Virus record (IMG/VR): IMGVR_UViG_3300024423_000005
Span: 1-40,411 of that record
Source: a virus
DNA: 40,411 nt
Strand: one strand, 5' to 3'
Positions 7,709 through 16,928 of this stretch are shown piece after piece. A program made the translations under genes and the position numbers. The notes under the pieces were generated by a model. The model did not search any database. It worked only from the letters and a program-made list of their open reading frames with translations, and was not told the DNA's origin. The first letter of the stretch is position 1, and each line of letters opens with the position of its first letter.

Positions 7709-8551
7709 TTATCCCCGCACAAAATGCCGATCCATCAGTATCTCGATTTCACGCAACTGCGATTGTATTCTGCTTGAAAGCATGGCCGCCCCTGCATCGT
7801 CCCACATGCTACGCAGGTCTTCAAAATCGTTTTCATCAAAAGTCGTCTGACTTCCATCCAGCCTAACTAAACAAAGCGGGATATGCGGCATCGAAGGATA
7901 GGTCGGCTCGTCTGGTCGGACAGTATACGAGTCCACTGTTGTTCCTCCAACTGTATGGCCAACAGCATTACTCGGCTTATCCAAATAAACAAGTAAAAAC
8001 AAAGCCAACCCCACCCCCGGCTGGTCTCCACTGACATCATAATTTTGAATGCCCTCGTATTGTACACTTTCGCCATCGTAGTTATAGCGAAAAGGGGCAA
8101 CAGCCAAAGTCAAAGCAGAGTAGGCATATACTCGGCCGGGAACCCAAGCCCTTGTGTAAACGTTTACGGCATCTGCTCCAGGGCTGCCATCTGGCCACTC
8201 ATGTGACCGGTGGTGGTTCGGAAGATAGGGGTCTGAAGCGTCGTAATCTGGATGCCCGGCCATTGTTTGATAATTAACAGCCCGGATGACCCGGCGATAG
8301 GGAGCGTGCTGGTCTGGACCTACCCACACGGCCAGCCCGTTTCGCGCTTGCACATGGGGATTGAAGACCATCGATACCCCACCACCAAGACCATATTCTT
8401 GAATCCAAACGTAACCTGGCTTATTGTCTACGTGGACAGAACCACCAATCTCAATGATTTCAGCAGGAATGAGCCGGAGAACCGGTTCTTGACGCTTATC
8501 GGCACGGCTCTTGGCGGCTATGGCTCTCCAAAAATCCCCCGTGGTTGTCAT
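7709..8551 (-). CDS. Tail tip/baseplate-associated protein
   Basis: The 280-residue product has a basic N-terminus (FWRAIAAKSRADKRQE), a beta-rich core with RLIPAEIIEIGG and YVWIQEYGLGGG, and a helical C-terminus (SSRIQSQLREIEILMDRHF) that may be a trimerisation or assembly helix. Its start overlaps the stop of the 1218-residue tail protein by ATGA. By position it is probably part of the tail tip. There is no clear catalytic motif. Confidence 0.6.
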   Translation of the reverse strand: MTTTGDFWRAIAAKSRADKRQEPVLRLIPAEIIEIGGSVHVDNKPGYVWIQEYGLGGGVSMVFNPHVQARNGLAVWVGPDQHAPYRRVIRAVNYQTMAGHPDYDASDPYLPNHHRSHEWPDGSPGADAVNVYTRAWVPGRVYAYSALTLAVAPFRYNYDGESVQYEGIQNYDVSGDQPGVGLALFLLVYLDKPSNAVGHTVGGTTVDSYTVRPDEPTYPSMPHIPLCLVRLDGSQTTFDENDFEDLRSMWDDAGAAMLSSRIQSQLREIEILMDRHFVRG

Positions 8552-11500
8552 ACGTAAACAACGCTCCTTATTGCACCTGTGCCTGGATGGGAGCCGGTGA
8601 TATCAACCCACAGATTGTAGGGAGAAGCAGCCTGTGCAACCATAAGCGCTCCGCTAGCCAATCCAACTACGGCAATTTCATTGTCACTGCTCATGCTCAT
8701 TGCGTCTTGCCCCACCTTTACCTCCGCCGCAAATGGTAGAGAAGATACCCAAACCAATGTAGGCGGTGCACCGATTCCCCGGTAAAATCTGGCCGCATAG
8801 CCTGCACCTGCAGCAGGGTTGCGAATGGCCGAATATGTCCGATCGCCGCCCACCTCGGCACTGGCTATGAGCGCCCCACAGAGATCGTTGCCCCATCCGT
8901 TTTCCACGCTGGAAAAAGACCCCCCTCCGTCGTCGGTCAAGATAATATGTTGAATTCCACCTAAAGATTGGGGATCATCCATTCGACCAAAGACGATGCA
9001 GTAATCTTTGTCGGCAAGCGGGGTGTGCGGAAAAGCAATCAATTCCGATGACGCAAGCTGGGCAGCAGTGCACGCGCCAAGATCGTATTCGGTAGTTACG
9101 GACATATCGCTGATGGCACGTTTTTGTAAAACTAGGCGGGCGCTACGCCAGACAGTAACCCACAAGACCGTTCCATCCTCTGAGTCTATGTCTGCCCAGA
9201 TGGGTTTGAATTCTATTTGCACTGTGTTGGCGGTAATTGTAATGGCGCGTAAGGTTGGCTCGTTTCCACCACTCCCAAGGCACCTGATGCTGGCCGATCC
9301 TCGCGTATCGGGGTCAGGGCCATGCGATCTGTACCCCCCTGCCCCATTCCCAATCATATTGAACCAGCCGGTAACTTCTCCCAATGTCCATCCGCTTGGA
9401 CCGTTGGAGTATTCGCAAGTAATGGTCTCGACGGTACAGGGGTTTGCGACTGTAAAGTAGATGTGGCGGGGGGTTGAATCCACCTTGAACCCACTTGCTG
9501 TTGCTCTTGCACCAAATGTATGGGAATCCCCTATCTCGATTACATTATAAGGACTACTTGAAGAGGTCCTAAGCAAGGTGTAGACATTTGTAGTAATCGC
9601 TATCCATTCCCAAGTTTGACAATCGTCCTCGGTTTTGAGGAACCATCCCCGCCATTTATCGTTGCCCGAATCCACCTCCTGCCAACTAACCAAAATTATA
9701 TGAAGTTTATTGGTATGGATTGAGTCTACCCGTTGACCATACGTTACCGTGGTTGCTGTTGGCGCTGTAGTGTCACCCCAAGTGTTCGGTGGATCGTCAA
9801 CCGGTGTTACCTCTACCCACGCTTGGCCGCCATTAATAGAACGATATATCGCCCCCACCTGACACCGAATCAAAATAGCCTTACTAGGATCGGTAGAGGC
9901 TTGCTTTGTCGGCGTGGCCCACCAGGGATCATATCCCCCCTGCTCATCATCGTCAACAGTAACACCCGCGTTACGCTCTATCCAATCCGTGCCTTGTGGT
10001 GGACGATACCAACACCCGTCAAGACCAAACACAAACAGAGCACCAGTCCGTATAGAAGAAGGGGGCCAAACCGGGGGATCAGGATCATATGGCGGATCAG
10101 TGGGGGGGCCGGTTGGGAAGGCACTTGTTACTCCGTCCGGCCCTTCAGCTTCTTTGGCAAAAGATGCCGACGCAATAATCTCCCCCGTGCTGTGATCTAT
10201 CCTGGCCGAGACCGATCGGCAAATAAGCTTCTGGTCGGTCCAGGTGATGCCCCGATTGTTGTCTGAACCAGTTAAGGTCATGGTCCACCATTCCTGTGGA
10301 GCTACGTCCAGTACCCCCAAATAATGGCCGTGGAAGCCAATTGGGACAGAGGGAAACGTATTATTTTCCTTTGCCAAAACCCTGCCTGCAAGGGCATTGG
10401 CTTGAGATTGGCTTGAGAGCACCTGGCGTGGGGCGTCCCGTACTCCCATTCCTTCGTTATGCGGCACCTCTCCTGGAGCAACAGCGATGTAAGGGGTTGA
10501 TGAGGCCCCGTCAAACTCAAAGCCCGACAAAGTAACCATGCTTGTGCGTTTTTCTATTTGCCGCCCAAATTGGATCGTTTCTGTCCAATCTGCAGTGGTA
10601 AGCTCCCCAATGGTGGTTTTGGTTGCCCTGGCCGCATCATCAAGCATCTGAATATCCTCCTCGACATGCAATTGCCCCTGCTTATTGCAACAAAGATGGG
10701 CAAAAATGGAGTGTTCAGACCCAAAGGTATTTGCCTGTTGAAACAGAGCCATCCGGGTAAAATCTTCGCTTCCAGCCATAAGCAGGGTGTTGCTTGTTGG
10801 CAAAAACACATCCACGATATCGAGTAGGGTAGAATGCCACTTTAAGAGATGGTGCAAGGCATTGGCCACAGTCAAGTTGTTATGTTGATATTCATACCAA
10901 GTGCTAGGGTTCCGAGAGTGGGTAAGACTAATGCTGAACATGAAATATTTGGCCATCATCGCCTGAATGGTGGTGGCCTCAAAGGACACCTGACCGGTCT
11001 CGGAATCCTGCTCTGTGGTATCCGAACGAATATACCCGGCAAAAAGCTGGTTGGCCCCACCGGTCGGCCCACCAATGTACTCTTCGTGAACAATGCGGCC
11101 ATCGTCGGTGCCATCCGCAACAGATGCTACAGTAATGGTTGTAACACCAGCAGAATGAGTAGCGTTTCCGGAGCAGGTGTAGCTCCCATCGTTACCGGTG
11201 CTGCCAACTACCTTAAAAGAGGCGGTGTCGATAAAGAACGCCGTTTGATCCCCACTAACTGTAAAGGTGTTGGCCCCTGCGTCTGCTGTAGCTATGTCGA
11301 AGGTTGGCCCATACCACGCTTCGTGCCACAGGATAATCAAAGCGTTATCCGGAATGGTCGAAGCATCAGCAGTTCCCAAAGCAGAAAGGCTTAGTGACCA
11401 TCCTCCTTGATCCCAGTCTCCGCGTAACGAATCGACATTAAAGGCCGTGTACGGCATGTTGCTGGACTTGTCATGAGTAAACACAAGCCGCCTGGCCACT

Positions 11501-12204
11501 TGGGTTTTACCATTGCTATCTGTGACGATGCAGGATACCCAATCGCCATTTGGATTAGTGGCTGCAATTGTCAAGGTCGGTGTGGCTGAGGTGTCGTTGT
11601 CAAAGGAACCGGTGCCGGAAAATGACCACGCATAGCTGGAGATGGTTGCACCTTTGGCCGTGGCGTGGCTGTTGGAACCGTCAAAAGCAAAATCAAGAGT
11701 TGGGCCGGATTCCATAAAGCCAACGCGATGTGGGCCAATGATGGCCACAGGCGGGGGTTCCTCATTTTCATCGGTATAGGTGTCTCCGTCTGGACCGTCT
11801 TTGTAAAAAGTCCCATCGTCGGCAATGTAGGGCCAGATAGAGGTTAAGGGCCAATCGTGTTGAATCGTCAAATAGTCGTTATCGGCCCAATCGATAGCAT
11901 TCTCTGCAACCGTAATTGTGCCGCTGGTCTCATCTCCGGCGATAGAGCGCACACGAACGATCCCTTTGTCCTTAGCTCCCGTGCTCGTCCCAACCCACAA
12001 AGGTTGACCAGCGGCAACCAGGGCAAATTGGCCCGCTGTTCCTGACCCCCCGTCATAAGCGATTGACCGATCACCGGGATCGATGGAAGCGTTGTTGAGC
12101 CGGGCAACCAGAATACTGGTAGGAATGTGGATCGAAAGATAGGTTTTGGCCCTATGGCCAGTTGATCTCAACAGGGTTTTCTGGTGGGCCGTTAAAGCAG
12201 CCAT
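8548..12204 (-). CDS. Large multi-domain tail-tip protein with PKD-like and Asp-box domains
   Basis: The 1218-residue product starts with a baseplate-like domain, has a PKD-like beta domain at about 157-242 (SGPTLDFAFDGSNSHA, TISSYAWSFSGTGSFDND), then a long central part of baseplate-hub type and a Pro/Asp linker near 700 (PPTDPPYDPDPPVWPP). The C-terminal third has Asp-box-like motifs (SINGGQAW near 787, TEDDCQTW near 860, TDDGGGSF near 1090), the signature of beta-propeller (BNR) repeats. It is probably the tail-tip or receptor-binding hub with an added glycan-binding module. It follows the tape measure and a 130-residue protein, the usual order in siphoviruses. Confidence 0.7.
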   Translation of the reverse strand: MAALTAHQKTLLRSTGHRAKTYLSIHIPTSILVARLNNASIDPGDRSIAYDGGSGTAGQFALVAAGQPLWVGTSTGAKDKGIVRVRSIAGDETSGTITVAENAIDWADNDYLTIQHDWPLTSIWPYIADDGTFYKDGPDGDTYTDENEEPPPVAIIGPHRVGFMESGPTLDFAFDGSNSHATAKGATISSYAWSFSGTGSFDNDTSATPTLTIAATNPNGDWVSCIVTDSNGKTQVARRLVFTHDKSSNMPYTAFNVDSLRGDWDQGGWSLSLSALGTADASTIPDNALIILWHEAWYGPTFDIATADAGANTFTVSGDQTAFFIDTASFKVVGSTGNDGSYTCSGNATHSAGVTTITVASVADGTDDGRIVHEEYIGGPTGGANQLFAGYIRSDTTEQDSETGQVSFEATTIQAMMAKYFMFSISLTHSRNPSTWYEYQHNNLTVANALHHLLKWHSTLLDIVDVFLPTSNTLLMAGSEDFTRMALFQQANTFGSEHSIFAHLCCNKQGQLHVEEDIQMLDDAARATKTTIGELTTADWTETIQFGRQIEKRTSMVTLSGFEFDGASSTPYIAVAPGEVPHNEGMGVRDAPRQVLSSQSQANALAGRVLAKENNTFPSVPIGFHGHYLGVLDVAPQEWWTMTLTGSDNNRGITWTDQKLICRSVSARIDHSTGEIIASASFAKEAEGPDGVTSAFPTGPPTDPPYDPDPPVWPPSSIRTGALFVFGLDGCWYRPPQGTDWIERNAGVTVDDDEQGGYDPWWATPTKQASTDPSKAILIRCQVGAIYRSINGGQAWVEVTPVDDPPNTWGDTTAPTATTVTYGQRVDSIHTNKLHIILVSWQEVDSGNDKWRGWFLKTEDDCQTWEWIAITTNVYTLLRTSSSSPYNVIEIGDSHTFGARATASGFKVDSTPRHIYFTVANPCTVETITCEYSNGPSGWTLGEVTGWFNMIGNGAGGYRSHGPDPDTRGSASIRCLGSGGNEPTLRAITITANTVQIEFKPIWADIDSEDGTVLWVTVWRSARLVLQKRAISDMSVTTEYDLGACTAAQLASSELIAFPHTPLADKDYCIVFGRMDDPQSLGGIQHIILTDDGGGSFSSVENGWGNDLCGALIASAEVGGDRTYSAIRNPAAGAGYAARFYRGIGAPPTLVWVSSLPFAAEVKVGQDAMSMSSDNEIAVVGLASGALMVAQAASPYNLWVDITGSHPGTGAIRSVVYV

Positions 12205-12206
12205 GC

Positions 12207-12599
12207 TTAGGCAGCCTCCAATCTGGTAAACCGGATCGTAACGTCGGTATAAATGTTTTTGGAACTCATTGCCCGATTACTAAGAAGGTCGTCCGGCCAA
12301 TGCATAATGCAAGAATATTTAGCGAACGTGCCATCTTGTCTGCGCGTTACGATGTAGACCGTGGCCGATTTGTTACCAGCGGTACAAAAAGTGCGCAATT
12401 GATCTACCATGCCCTGGTCCAACCAGCTAAATTGCCATACAGCGATGGGGAACCCATGGCCGATTACAGAACTATCCCCCCGCAAGTAGGTTTTGCTCCA
12501 CTCTTGAAACGTGCTTCGTGGAACGTTAAGGGGGGTAGTCAGAGATTCGACATTTGTAGTCGAACTTGTTGAGCCAATTTCGTACTCGTAAAGCGGCAT
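12207..12599 (-). CDS. Small tail protein after the tape measure
   Basis: The 130-residue product starts MPLYEYEIGS and is beta-rich with several Trp, without motifs I recognise. It sits between the tape measure (3-base gap) and the large tail-tip gene (2-base gap). This is the place of distal-tail or tail-tip components (Dit-like) in siphoviruses, although it is shorter than a typical Dit. A role in tail-tip assembly is inferred from order. Confidence 0.6.
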   Translation of the reverse strand: MPLYEYEIGSTSSTTNVESLTTPLNVPRSTFQEWSKTYLRGDSSVIGHGFPIAVWQFSWLDQGMVDQLRTFCTAGNKSATVYIVTRRQDGTFAKYSCIMHWPDDLLSNRAMSSKNIYTDVTIRFTRLEAA

Positions 12600-12602
12600 A
12601 AA

Positions 12603-14705
12603 CTATCTGTCCCTGCTGGTCTGGGCGTTCATCACCTCGGTGAACGCCCGATATGCTGCCCTGTAAGCGGCATCCTTCAAAGCCGCCTCATTAACACCTG
12701 GAGCAACATTCCATTCCGACATGTCTATAGTGAAAGAATCCCCCTGTCGTCCGGTCGGGGTTTGATATGAGGTGCTGGGAGAATAACTAGAATAGCCGGG
12801 CATGAAGCTGGCACGGGTTTCCGATAACCAGCTTTCCAAATCCTCGGCCATCAGAGCATAGTATCTGTCCCTTACCTCTCGCTCTCCAAGCAGGCTAGCA
12901 TCAAGCTGGCGCAACTGGTCGGCAAAAGCAGTGTCTCTACGTTGAGCTTCGTACCTGAATTGTTCATCCATGCGCTGTAATTCAAGCCGGTTTTGTTCAT
13001 TTGTTCTCTGCATTTCACGCTTAAAATCGTTGTCCATATCGATCAACATCAGATTGTGGTGCTTTTGGGAATTCTTTTGTTGGCGCTCAAACTCGATCTC
13101 TTCTTGTTTGCGGCTATACTCAAATTCAGCCAACCTCATGTCACGCTGTTTGCGGTATTGTTCCTCGGTATCCTCTAATTCCAAGGCATAATCTGCGTTG
13201 CGTCGTCGAACAGTCTTTTGGTGATCCTGTTCCGCTTGCCGCCTGTCTTTTTCATGTTGCCGCATAGTTCGAAGATATCCAATGGCGTCTCTGTCCCTAG
13301 CCAGACCCTCCATCTCAAATTCGTAATCTTCGATCATCCGGATCATTTGGTCCCTATGATCCTCCTCCATCGAAGCCATTTCCCGGTTAAAATCTCTCGC
13401 TCTGATGGCCCTGTCTTCGTAATAGTCCTTCTCTGTCTGGGTCTCTTCTTTGGCAAATTCCTCTACAGCGCGAGAGCGCTGGTACTCCCAGTTTATAAGG
13501 TCTTCACGTTGTTGTCTGTGGAAATCACGAATAGTGCGGTTTCTCTGAAACTCGTTGTCCTCCTCCATCCGAACCCGTTCTCTGCCAAACTGCTCAATGG
13601 TAAGATTACGCTCTCGTTCCAGCATTCTTTCCGATTCGGCCCGCTCTGTCTGGAATTGGACAAAGGCATTTACCGCTTCTCCTATGTTAACACTATCCAT
13701 GGCATTTGCAGCATCCTCTGCTTCATCCGCTGCTTTGTCTGCTGCTCGTCCCACACCGGCAATTTTCACGGCCAGATCAGCTACTCTTTGCTTTCCTTCC
13801 ACCGTTGCCCAACCAAGCTTATCTGCAATCACGCCCCCCAAAGCAAAAACACTGGCAGCGGTTTTTCTGATAGTTTCAGTGGCAACAGTTAGACCTCCCC
13901 GTTCTTTTATGGCTTGGGCCTGTGGTTCCCACTGTTTCTCCCCATACAATGCCGGACCGAGGTGCTTTACGATCTGCTCTGCACCCTTGCCCGCAATATA
14001 AACGGCTGCAGCAGTCACAGCCACATAGGGAAGAGCTTTAGCAGCGAATCCTGCCGCCCCGGCTATGCCACCGCCCAGTCCTGCACCAACACTACCCACT
14101 CCTGCGGCTGCAAGCTGTTTATCTGCTGCTCTCTTCATGATTGTTGCAGCAAGAAGCTGTTTGGCAGCCATTATACCGGCTTTTACATCGGTGTATAAGC
14201 GGATGCCCCGTGTAACAGCCATGCCAATAGCGCCCAATCCGGCCACAACCGTACCTATCTGCAGAGCAGCTTGAACAATGCCGGGATGATCCTCGACAAA
14301 AGCAGCTGCTTTTCCTGCAAGGTCGGCTGCTTTTTCCATGGTGGGAAGGATGGCTTGCGCTGCGGCCCGCCCTACTTTAAATTGAGCGCGTTCCAAGTCC
14401 TCGGTAGAGCGTAACCACCGTCGGGAGGTTCCTTCAGCCCGGCCCGCAAACTGAACATAGGAGGTCGCTGCCGATTGAAGCGGTCCAACAATCGCTTGAC
14501 CAATGCCGGACAATTCTTGACCTGCCAAGGAAAGAATCTGGGTCCCATCGGTAAGCTGCATCATGGCATCATTTGCTACCGATGCTTGCTGTTCGAGGCT
14601 TTCTAAAGCATCTTCGATAGAAATTACTCCCCGCTCAACTTGATCGGCTGTGTTTCTATCGAAAGAAAATCTTAGAAGAGCTTTGAGAACCCGTTCATTC
14701 GCCAT
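12603..14705 (-). CDS. Tape measure protein with 22-residue repeat coiled-coil
   Basis: The 700-residue product has an N-terminal tape-measure region (1-140), two hydrophobic stretches (about 143-165 and 205-240), then a very charged helical region rich in R, E, D, Q and F/Y (about 350-620) and a C-terminal tail. In this region 22-residue units recur, about four at 364-452 and four at 498-586, with F/Y at the same place in each. The hydrophobic part is expected to enter the membrane at ejection. At about 1.5 angstrom per residue the length suggests a tail of roughly 105 nm. It overlaps the chaperone gene upstream by 11 bases. TAAGGGAA lies before the start. Confidence 0.85.
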   Translation of the reverse strand: MANERVLKALLRFSFDRNTADQVERGVISIEDALESLEQQASVANDAMMQLTDGTQILSLAGQELSGIGQAIVGPLQSAATSYVQFAGRAEGTSRRWLRSTEDLERAQFKVGRAAAQAILPTMEKAADLAGKAAAFVEDHPGIVQAALQIGTVVAGLGAIGMAVTRGIRLYTDVKAGIMAAKQLLAATIMKRAADKQLAAAGVGSVGAGLGGGIAGAAGFAAKALPYVAVTAAAVYIAGKGAEQIVKHLGPALYGEKQWEPQAQAIKERGGLTVATETIRKTAASVFALGGVIADKLGWATVEGKQRVADLAVKIAGVGRAADKAADEAEDAANAMDSVNIGEAVNAFVQFQTERAESERMLERERNLTIEQFGRERVRMEEDNEFQRNRTIRDFHRQQREDLINWEYQRSRAVEEFAKEETQTEKDYYEDRAIRARDFNREMASMEEDHRDQMIRMIEDYEFEMEGLARDRDAIGYLRTMRQHEKDRRQAEQDHQKTVRRRNADYALELEDTEEQYRKQRDMRLAEFEYSRKQEEIEFERQQKNSQKHHNLMLIDMDNDFKREMQRTNEQNRLELQRMDEQFRYEAQRRDTAFADQLRQLDASLLGEREVRDRYYALMAEDLESWLSETRASFMPGYSSYSPSTSYQTPTGRQGDSFTIDMSEWNVAPGVNEAALKDAAYRAAYRAFTEVMNAQTSRDR

Positions 14706-14952
14706 GCAAACTTTCCCTTAAGCGGCTGGAAGCAAATTGTACAGCCATCAGATCGTCCATCAAGCTTTCCGGTTGATCCAAAAGACCCCCAGCCATAGGC
14801 AAATGTCTCCACCCGGTATTTTCTGCCCACACCCACAGTCTCCACACCAAATCGAGATCATTGCTTATGAAGACATCCGGCAAGTCTTCTTCACTAGAGT
14901 TATCACTGCTCTTGACATGCCACACTGTTAGTCGCCGGTAGAGCCGCTCACT
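14695..14952 (-). CDS. Tail assembly chaperone T part, made by -1 frameshifting from G
   Basis: The frame -1 relative to the gpG-like gene is open from the slippery heptamer through SERLYRRLTVWHVK to the stop at 14695 and is expected as the C-terminal 85 residues of a 222-residue fusion (GT type). It contains an acidic stretch and LVWRLWVWAENTGW, and overlaps the tape measure by 11 bases. A GTG at 14923-14925 could start an independent 76-residue protein, but the continuity across A AAA AAA and the position directly before a tape measure favour a frameshift product, as for lambda G/GT. Such proteins bind the tape measure until the tube assembles. Confidence 0.75.
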   Translation of the reverse strand, partial: SERLYRRLTVWHVKSSDNSSEEDLPDVFISNDLDLVWRLWVWAENTGWRHLPMAGGLLDQPESLMDDLMAVQFASSRLRESLHGE

Positions 14953-15362
14953 TTTTTTGAGGCTTCCTGATCCGGTCGCGTTGGTAGCCAGTGGGGGTTC
15001 AAATGGTACACCTTATCCTCCCATTGAGCTACAAAAGTCTCAGGCAATTCAAGAAGAACAGCTACAGAGATAGGGGACGGAAGAAGCTCCCAAGCTGTTT
15101 CCCCATCTACCGATTCGGCTATGGCAACCTCTATTGTGGCCTCTACAGTAGCAGCAATGACATCGGGATAGGTGAATCTCCGAACCAACCACTCGTCCGG
15201 ATTTTCTTCCCTATCAACCTCGGCAGAAACCTCGATTCGGATTCTTTGCCGTTTCATTCCGATTAGAGCATTTGCCTCGGATATCAGCAAATCGGCTCTG
15301 ATTCGGCCATCGTCATATTGCAGGGTGTCCTGCTTGAGCGATAGAAGGCTACTCGTGCTCAT
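14928..15362 (-). CDS. Tail assembly chaperone G-like protein
   Basis: The 144-residue product (MSTSSLLSLKQDTLQYDDG) has the length and place of a lambda-G-like chaperone: after the tail tube gene and before the tape measure. It ends with EASKKVSGSTGD, where the two Lys codons form the slippery run. The start at 15362 (ATG) overlaps the tube gene's stop by 14 bases; TTG 15374 is possible but lacks a better site. The protein would coat the tape measure and recruit tube subunits. No catalytic role. Confidence 0.8.
   Translation of the reverse strand: MSTSSLLSLKQDTLQYDDGRIRADLLISEANALIGMKRQRIRIEVSAEVDREENPDEWLVRRFTYPDVIAATVEATIEVAIAESVDGETAWELLPSPISVAVLLELPETFVAQWEDKVYHLNPHWLPTRPDQEASKKVSGSTGD
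14952..14958 (-). promoter_or_regulatory. Programmed -1 frameshift site (A AAA AAA)
   Basis: On the minus strand a run of seven A gives TCA AAA AAA GTG in the zero frame, a perfect X XXY YYZ heptamer with X=Y=Z=A. It lies 8 codons before the end of the G-like gene. The Shine-Dalgarno-like AGGA of CAGGAAGCC lies just upstream, a known stimulator type. After a -1 slip the frame reads SERLYRRLTV and continues as the T-like part. Confidence 0.85.
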
Positions 15363-16167
15363 AGAACACCACAATCACCGCGTCTGTATCTGGGGCTACG
15401 GCAAACCCGATGCTATCTGTGCCCAGCGTGTCTGCAGTGGTCAAGACTCCGTCGATCCATGACACAATCTTGCCGGTTGCCTGGGCCGTAGCCCCGGAGG
15501 GAAAGGTAAAGGTGGTTGCGGATGTATCCCCCAGAAAGGCCACTATTTTGGGCTTGAATTCCGAGACACCGCGCAGGCCCTGGGCTTGCTCAAATCCTTC
15601 TGTAGCAGCGTCGAAATCAACGCCCCACAAATGACTTCGAACGAACTGGGGCCGCACAGTGTACGCCCGGTCTTCAGGGGTATCCTCAAAGCCCCCCTCT
15701 CTGCGAATGACGAAGCACTTGGGAAAAAGCCTGAACTCCCAACGCCGCGCCCCAAAATTTGCAGAATTGGGATCAGTATCAACCGCTTGACGATAGGCCA
15801 AAAGAGCAACCTGGTCTTCGTCACCCCGGCTATCGGTGCCGATACCGAAAAAGTTAGCTTCCCCAACGGTAAAAGCGGCATCGTCTGACAAGGCCGCATC
15901 TACCGTATCACTTATTTTGCCAACCCGCAATTCTCCAGAGATGGGGTCGGTAGGAGGGAGCACATCAAGAGCGAAGATGCGGTCATCCCCCCGATGGATG
16001 ATTTGTTGCGGTTCGGGGTCTTCGATCGTCAATGCCTTGGACCCCGTAATAGCGATACCCTCATAAGCGCTGGTATCGGTAGCGGCTGGGTAGCCGTCGG
16101 CGTCCAGTGCAAAGACCCGGACGTTTCGAAAACCCACTCCACTTCTAACTGCACTTGGTGCTGCCAT
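15349..16167 (-). CDS. Major tail (tube) protein
   Basis: The 272-residue product begins MAAPSAVRSGVGFRNVRVF and is beta-rich, with VAFLGDTSATTFTFPSG near the C-terminus, the usual style of siphovirus tail-tube proteins. It precedes the G/GT chaperones and the tape measure, which is the canonical order. TAGGAGGT lies before the start. It should form the hexameric rings of the tail tube. The C-terminus (VIVVFYEHE) extends over the start of the chaperone gene. Confidence 0.8.
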   Translation of the reverse strand: MAAPSAVRSGVGFRNVRVFALDADGYPAATDTSAYEGIAITGSKALTIEDPEPQQIIHRGDDRIFALDVLPPTDPISGELRVGKISDTVDAALSDDAAFTVGEANFFGIGTDSRGDEDQVALLAYRQAVDTDPNSANFGARRWEFRLFPKCFVIRREGGFEDTPEDRAYTVRPQFVRSHLWGVDFDAATEGFEQAQGLRGVSEFKPKIVAFLGDTSATTFTFPSGATAQATGKIVSWIDGVLTTADTLGTDSIGFAVAPDTDAVIVVFYEHE

Positions 16168-16196
16168 GATCTTACCTCCTATTTAACTTGATTTGC

Positions 16197-16463
16197 CTAT
16201 CTGCGCTGTAGATTTCTAAACATTCTTACCACTGCGCCAACGGTTCTGTCCAAAGAAGATGCCACATCGCTTGCCTGGCGCTGTGGGGTATCTACGAGCC
16301 GCGCAACATCTCGATAACCCCCTTGTTCCAAGCGTTTGAGCAACCACCGCATTCCAAGATCAAGCTTCTTGGCCTGATCCCTAAGAGCATGAAGCTCCTT
16401 GATAGTCCCTCGTAGCGTCTCCGCTCTGGTTGCTACCGATGACGATCCCACTCGTCCTACCAT
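16197..16463 (-). CDS. Small basic helical hypothetical protein
   Basis: The 88-residue product is basic, with TLRGTIKELHALRDQAKKLD and VGAVVRMFRNLQRR at the end; a long helix is likely. The leader AAGAATAGGAGGATAAAATGG is identical over 21 bases to that of the next upstream gene (16916-16936), a sign of duplication of the 5' control unit. Function unknown; its place between the tube and the neck genes suggests a virion or assembly role. Confidence 0.55.
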   Translation of the reverse strand: MVGRVGSSSVATRAETLRGTIKELHALRDQAKKLDLGMRWLLKRLEQGGYRDVARLVDTPQRQASDVASSLDRTVGAVVRMFRNLQRR

Positions 16464-16490
16464 TTTATCCTCCTATTCTTCTTGATCGAG

Positions 16491-16919
16491 TCATTGACGT
16501 ACTGGGTATTTTTCTCTATGTTCATTTAGCTTTTTCTCGGCCTGCTTAAGAGAGGGGATGCCCCCGGAATTGGTTGGCCACCACTGGATGTACGCGTACG
16601 CATTAGTTGACATCCTGGTAATTGTGCCATTCGGCCTAATGCCGATTTGCAATTGAAACCTTCTGATCTTGGGGTGCTTCAGAACAAGGTCAAAAAGATC
16701 GAACCCCCAAGACCCCCTGACCCATTTCCAGCCCTTTGATTTGGCCTGGTTTGCTATCCTTTTGGGAGCGCTTGGCAGGTTGCGTAAGCCCCAAGACAAA
16801 CTCCCACCCATACCACCACGATACTCTTCAGCTATCTTGTCCATAATGGCTTGATCTGCAGATGAAAGGCCCTTCAGCCGCCGTCCAATCGCTCTTATCA
16901 AGTGCTTTCTCTTGCCCAT
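16491..16919 (-). CDS. Hypothetical protein with shared N-terminal basic cassette
   Basis: The 142-residue product begins MGKRKHLIRAIGRRLKGL, one of six copies of a shared start peptide in the window. The rest has a Trp/Arg-rich stretch (SKGWKWVRGSWGFDLF) and a C-terminal beta/helix part (LQIGIRPNG, later SLKQAEKKL). The start has the strong GGAGG leader shared with the neighbour. The fold and role are unknown. The cassette suggests a common sorting or assembly signal (see findings). Confidence 0.6.
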   Translation of the reverse strand: MGKRKHLIRAIGRRLKGLSSADQAIMDKIAEEYRGGMGGSLSWGLRNLPSAPKRIANQAKSKGWKWVRGSWGFDLFDLVLKHPKIRRFQLQIGIRPNGTITRMSTNAYAYIQWWPTNSGGIPSLKQAEKKLNEHREKYPVRQ

Positions 16920-16928
16920 TTTATCCTC

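Noticed and set aside
13218-13892. 224-residue plus-strand frame opposite the tape measure
   Set aside because: It mirrors the charged repeats of the tape measure and has no site or motif.
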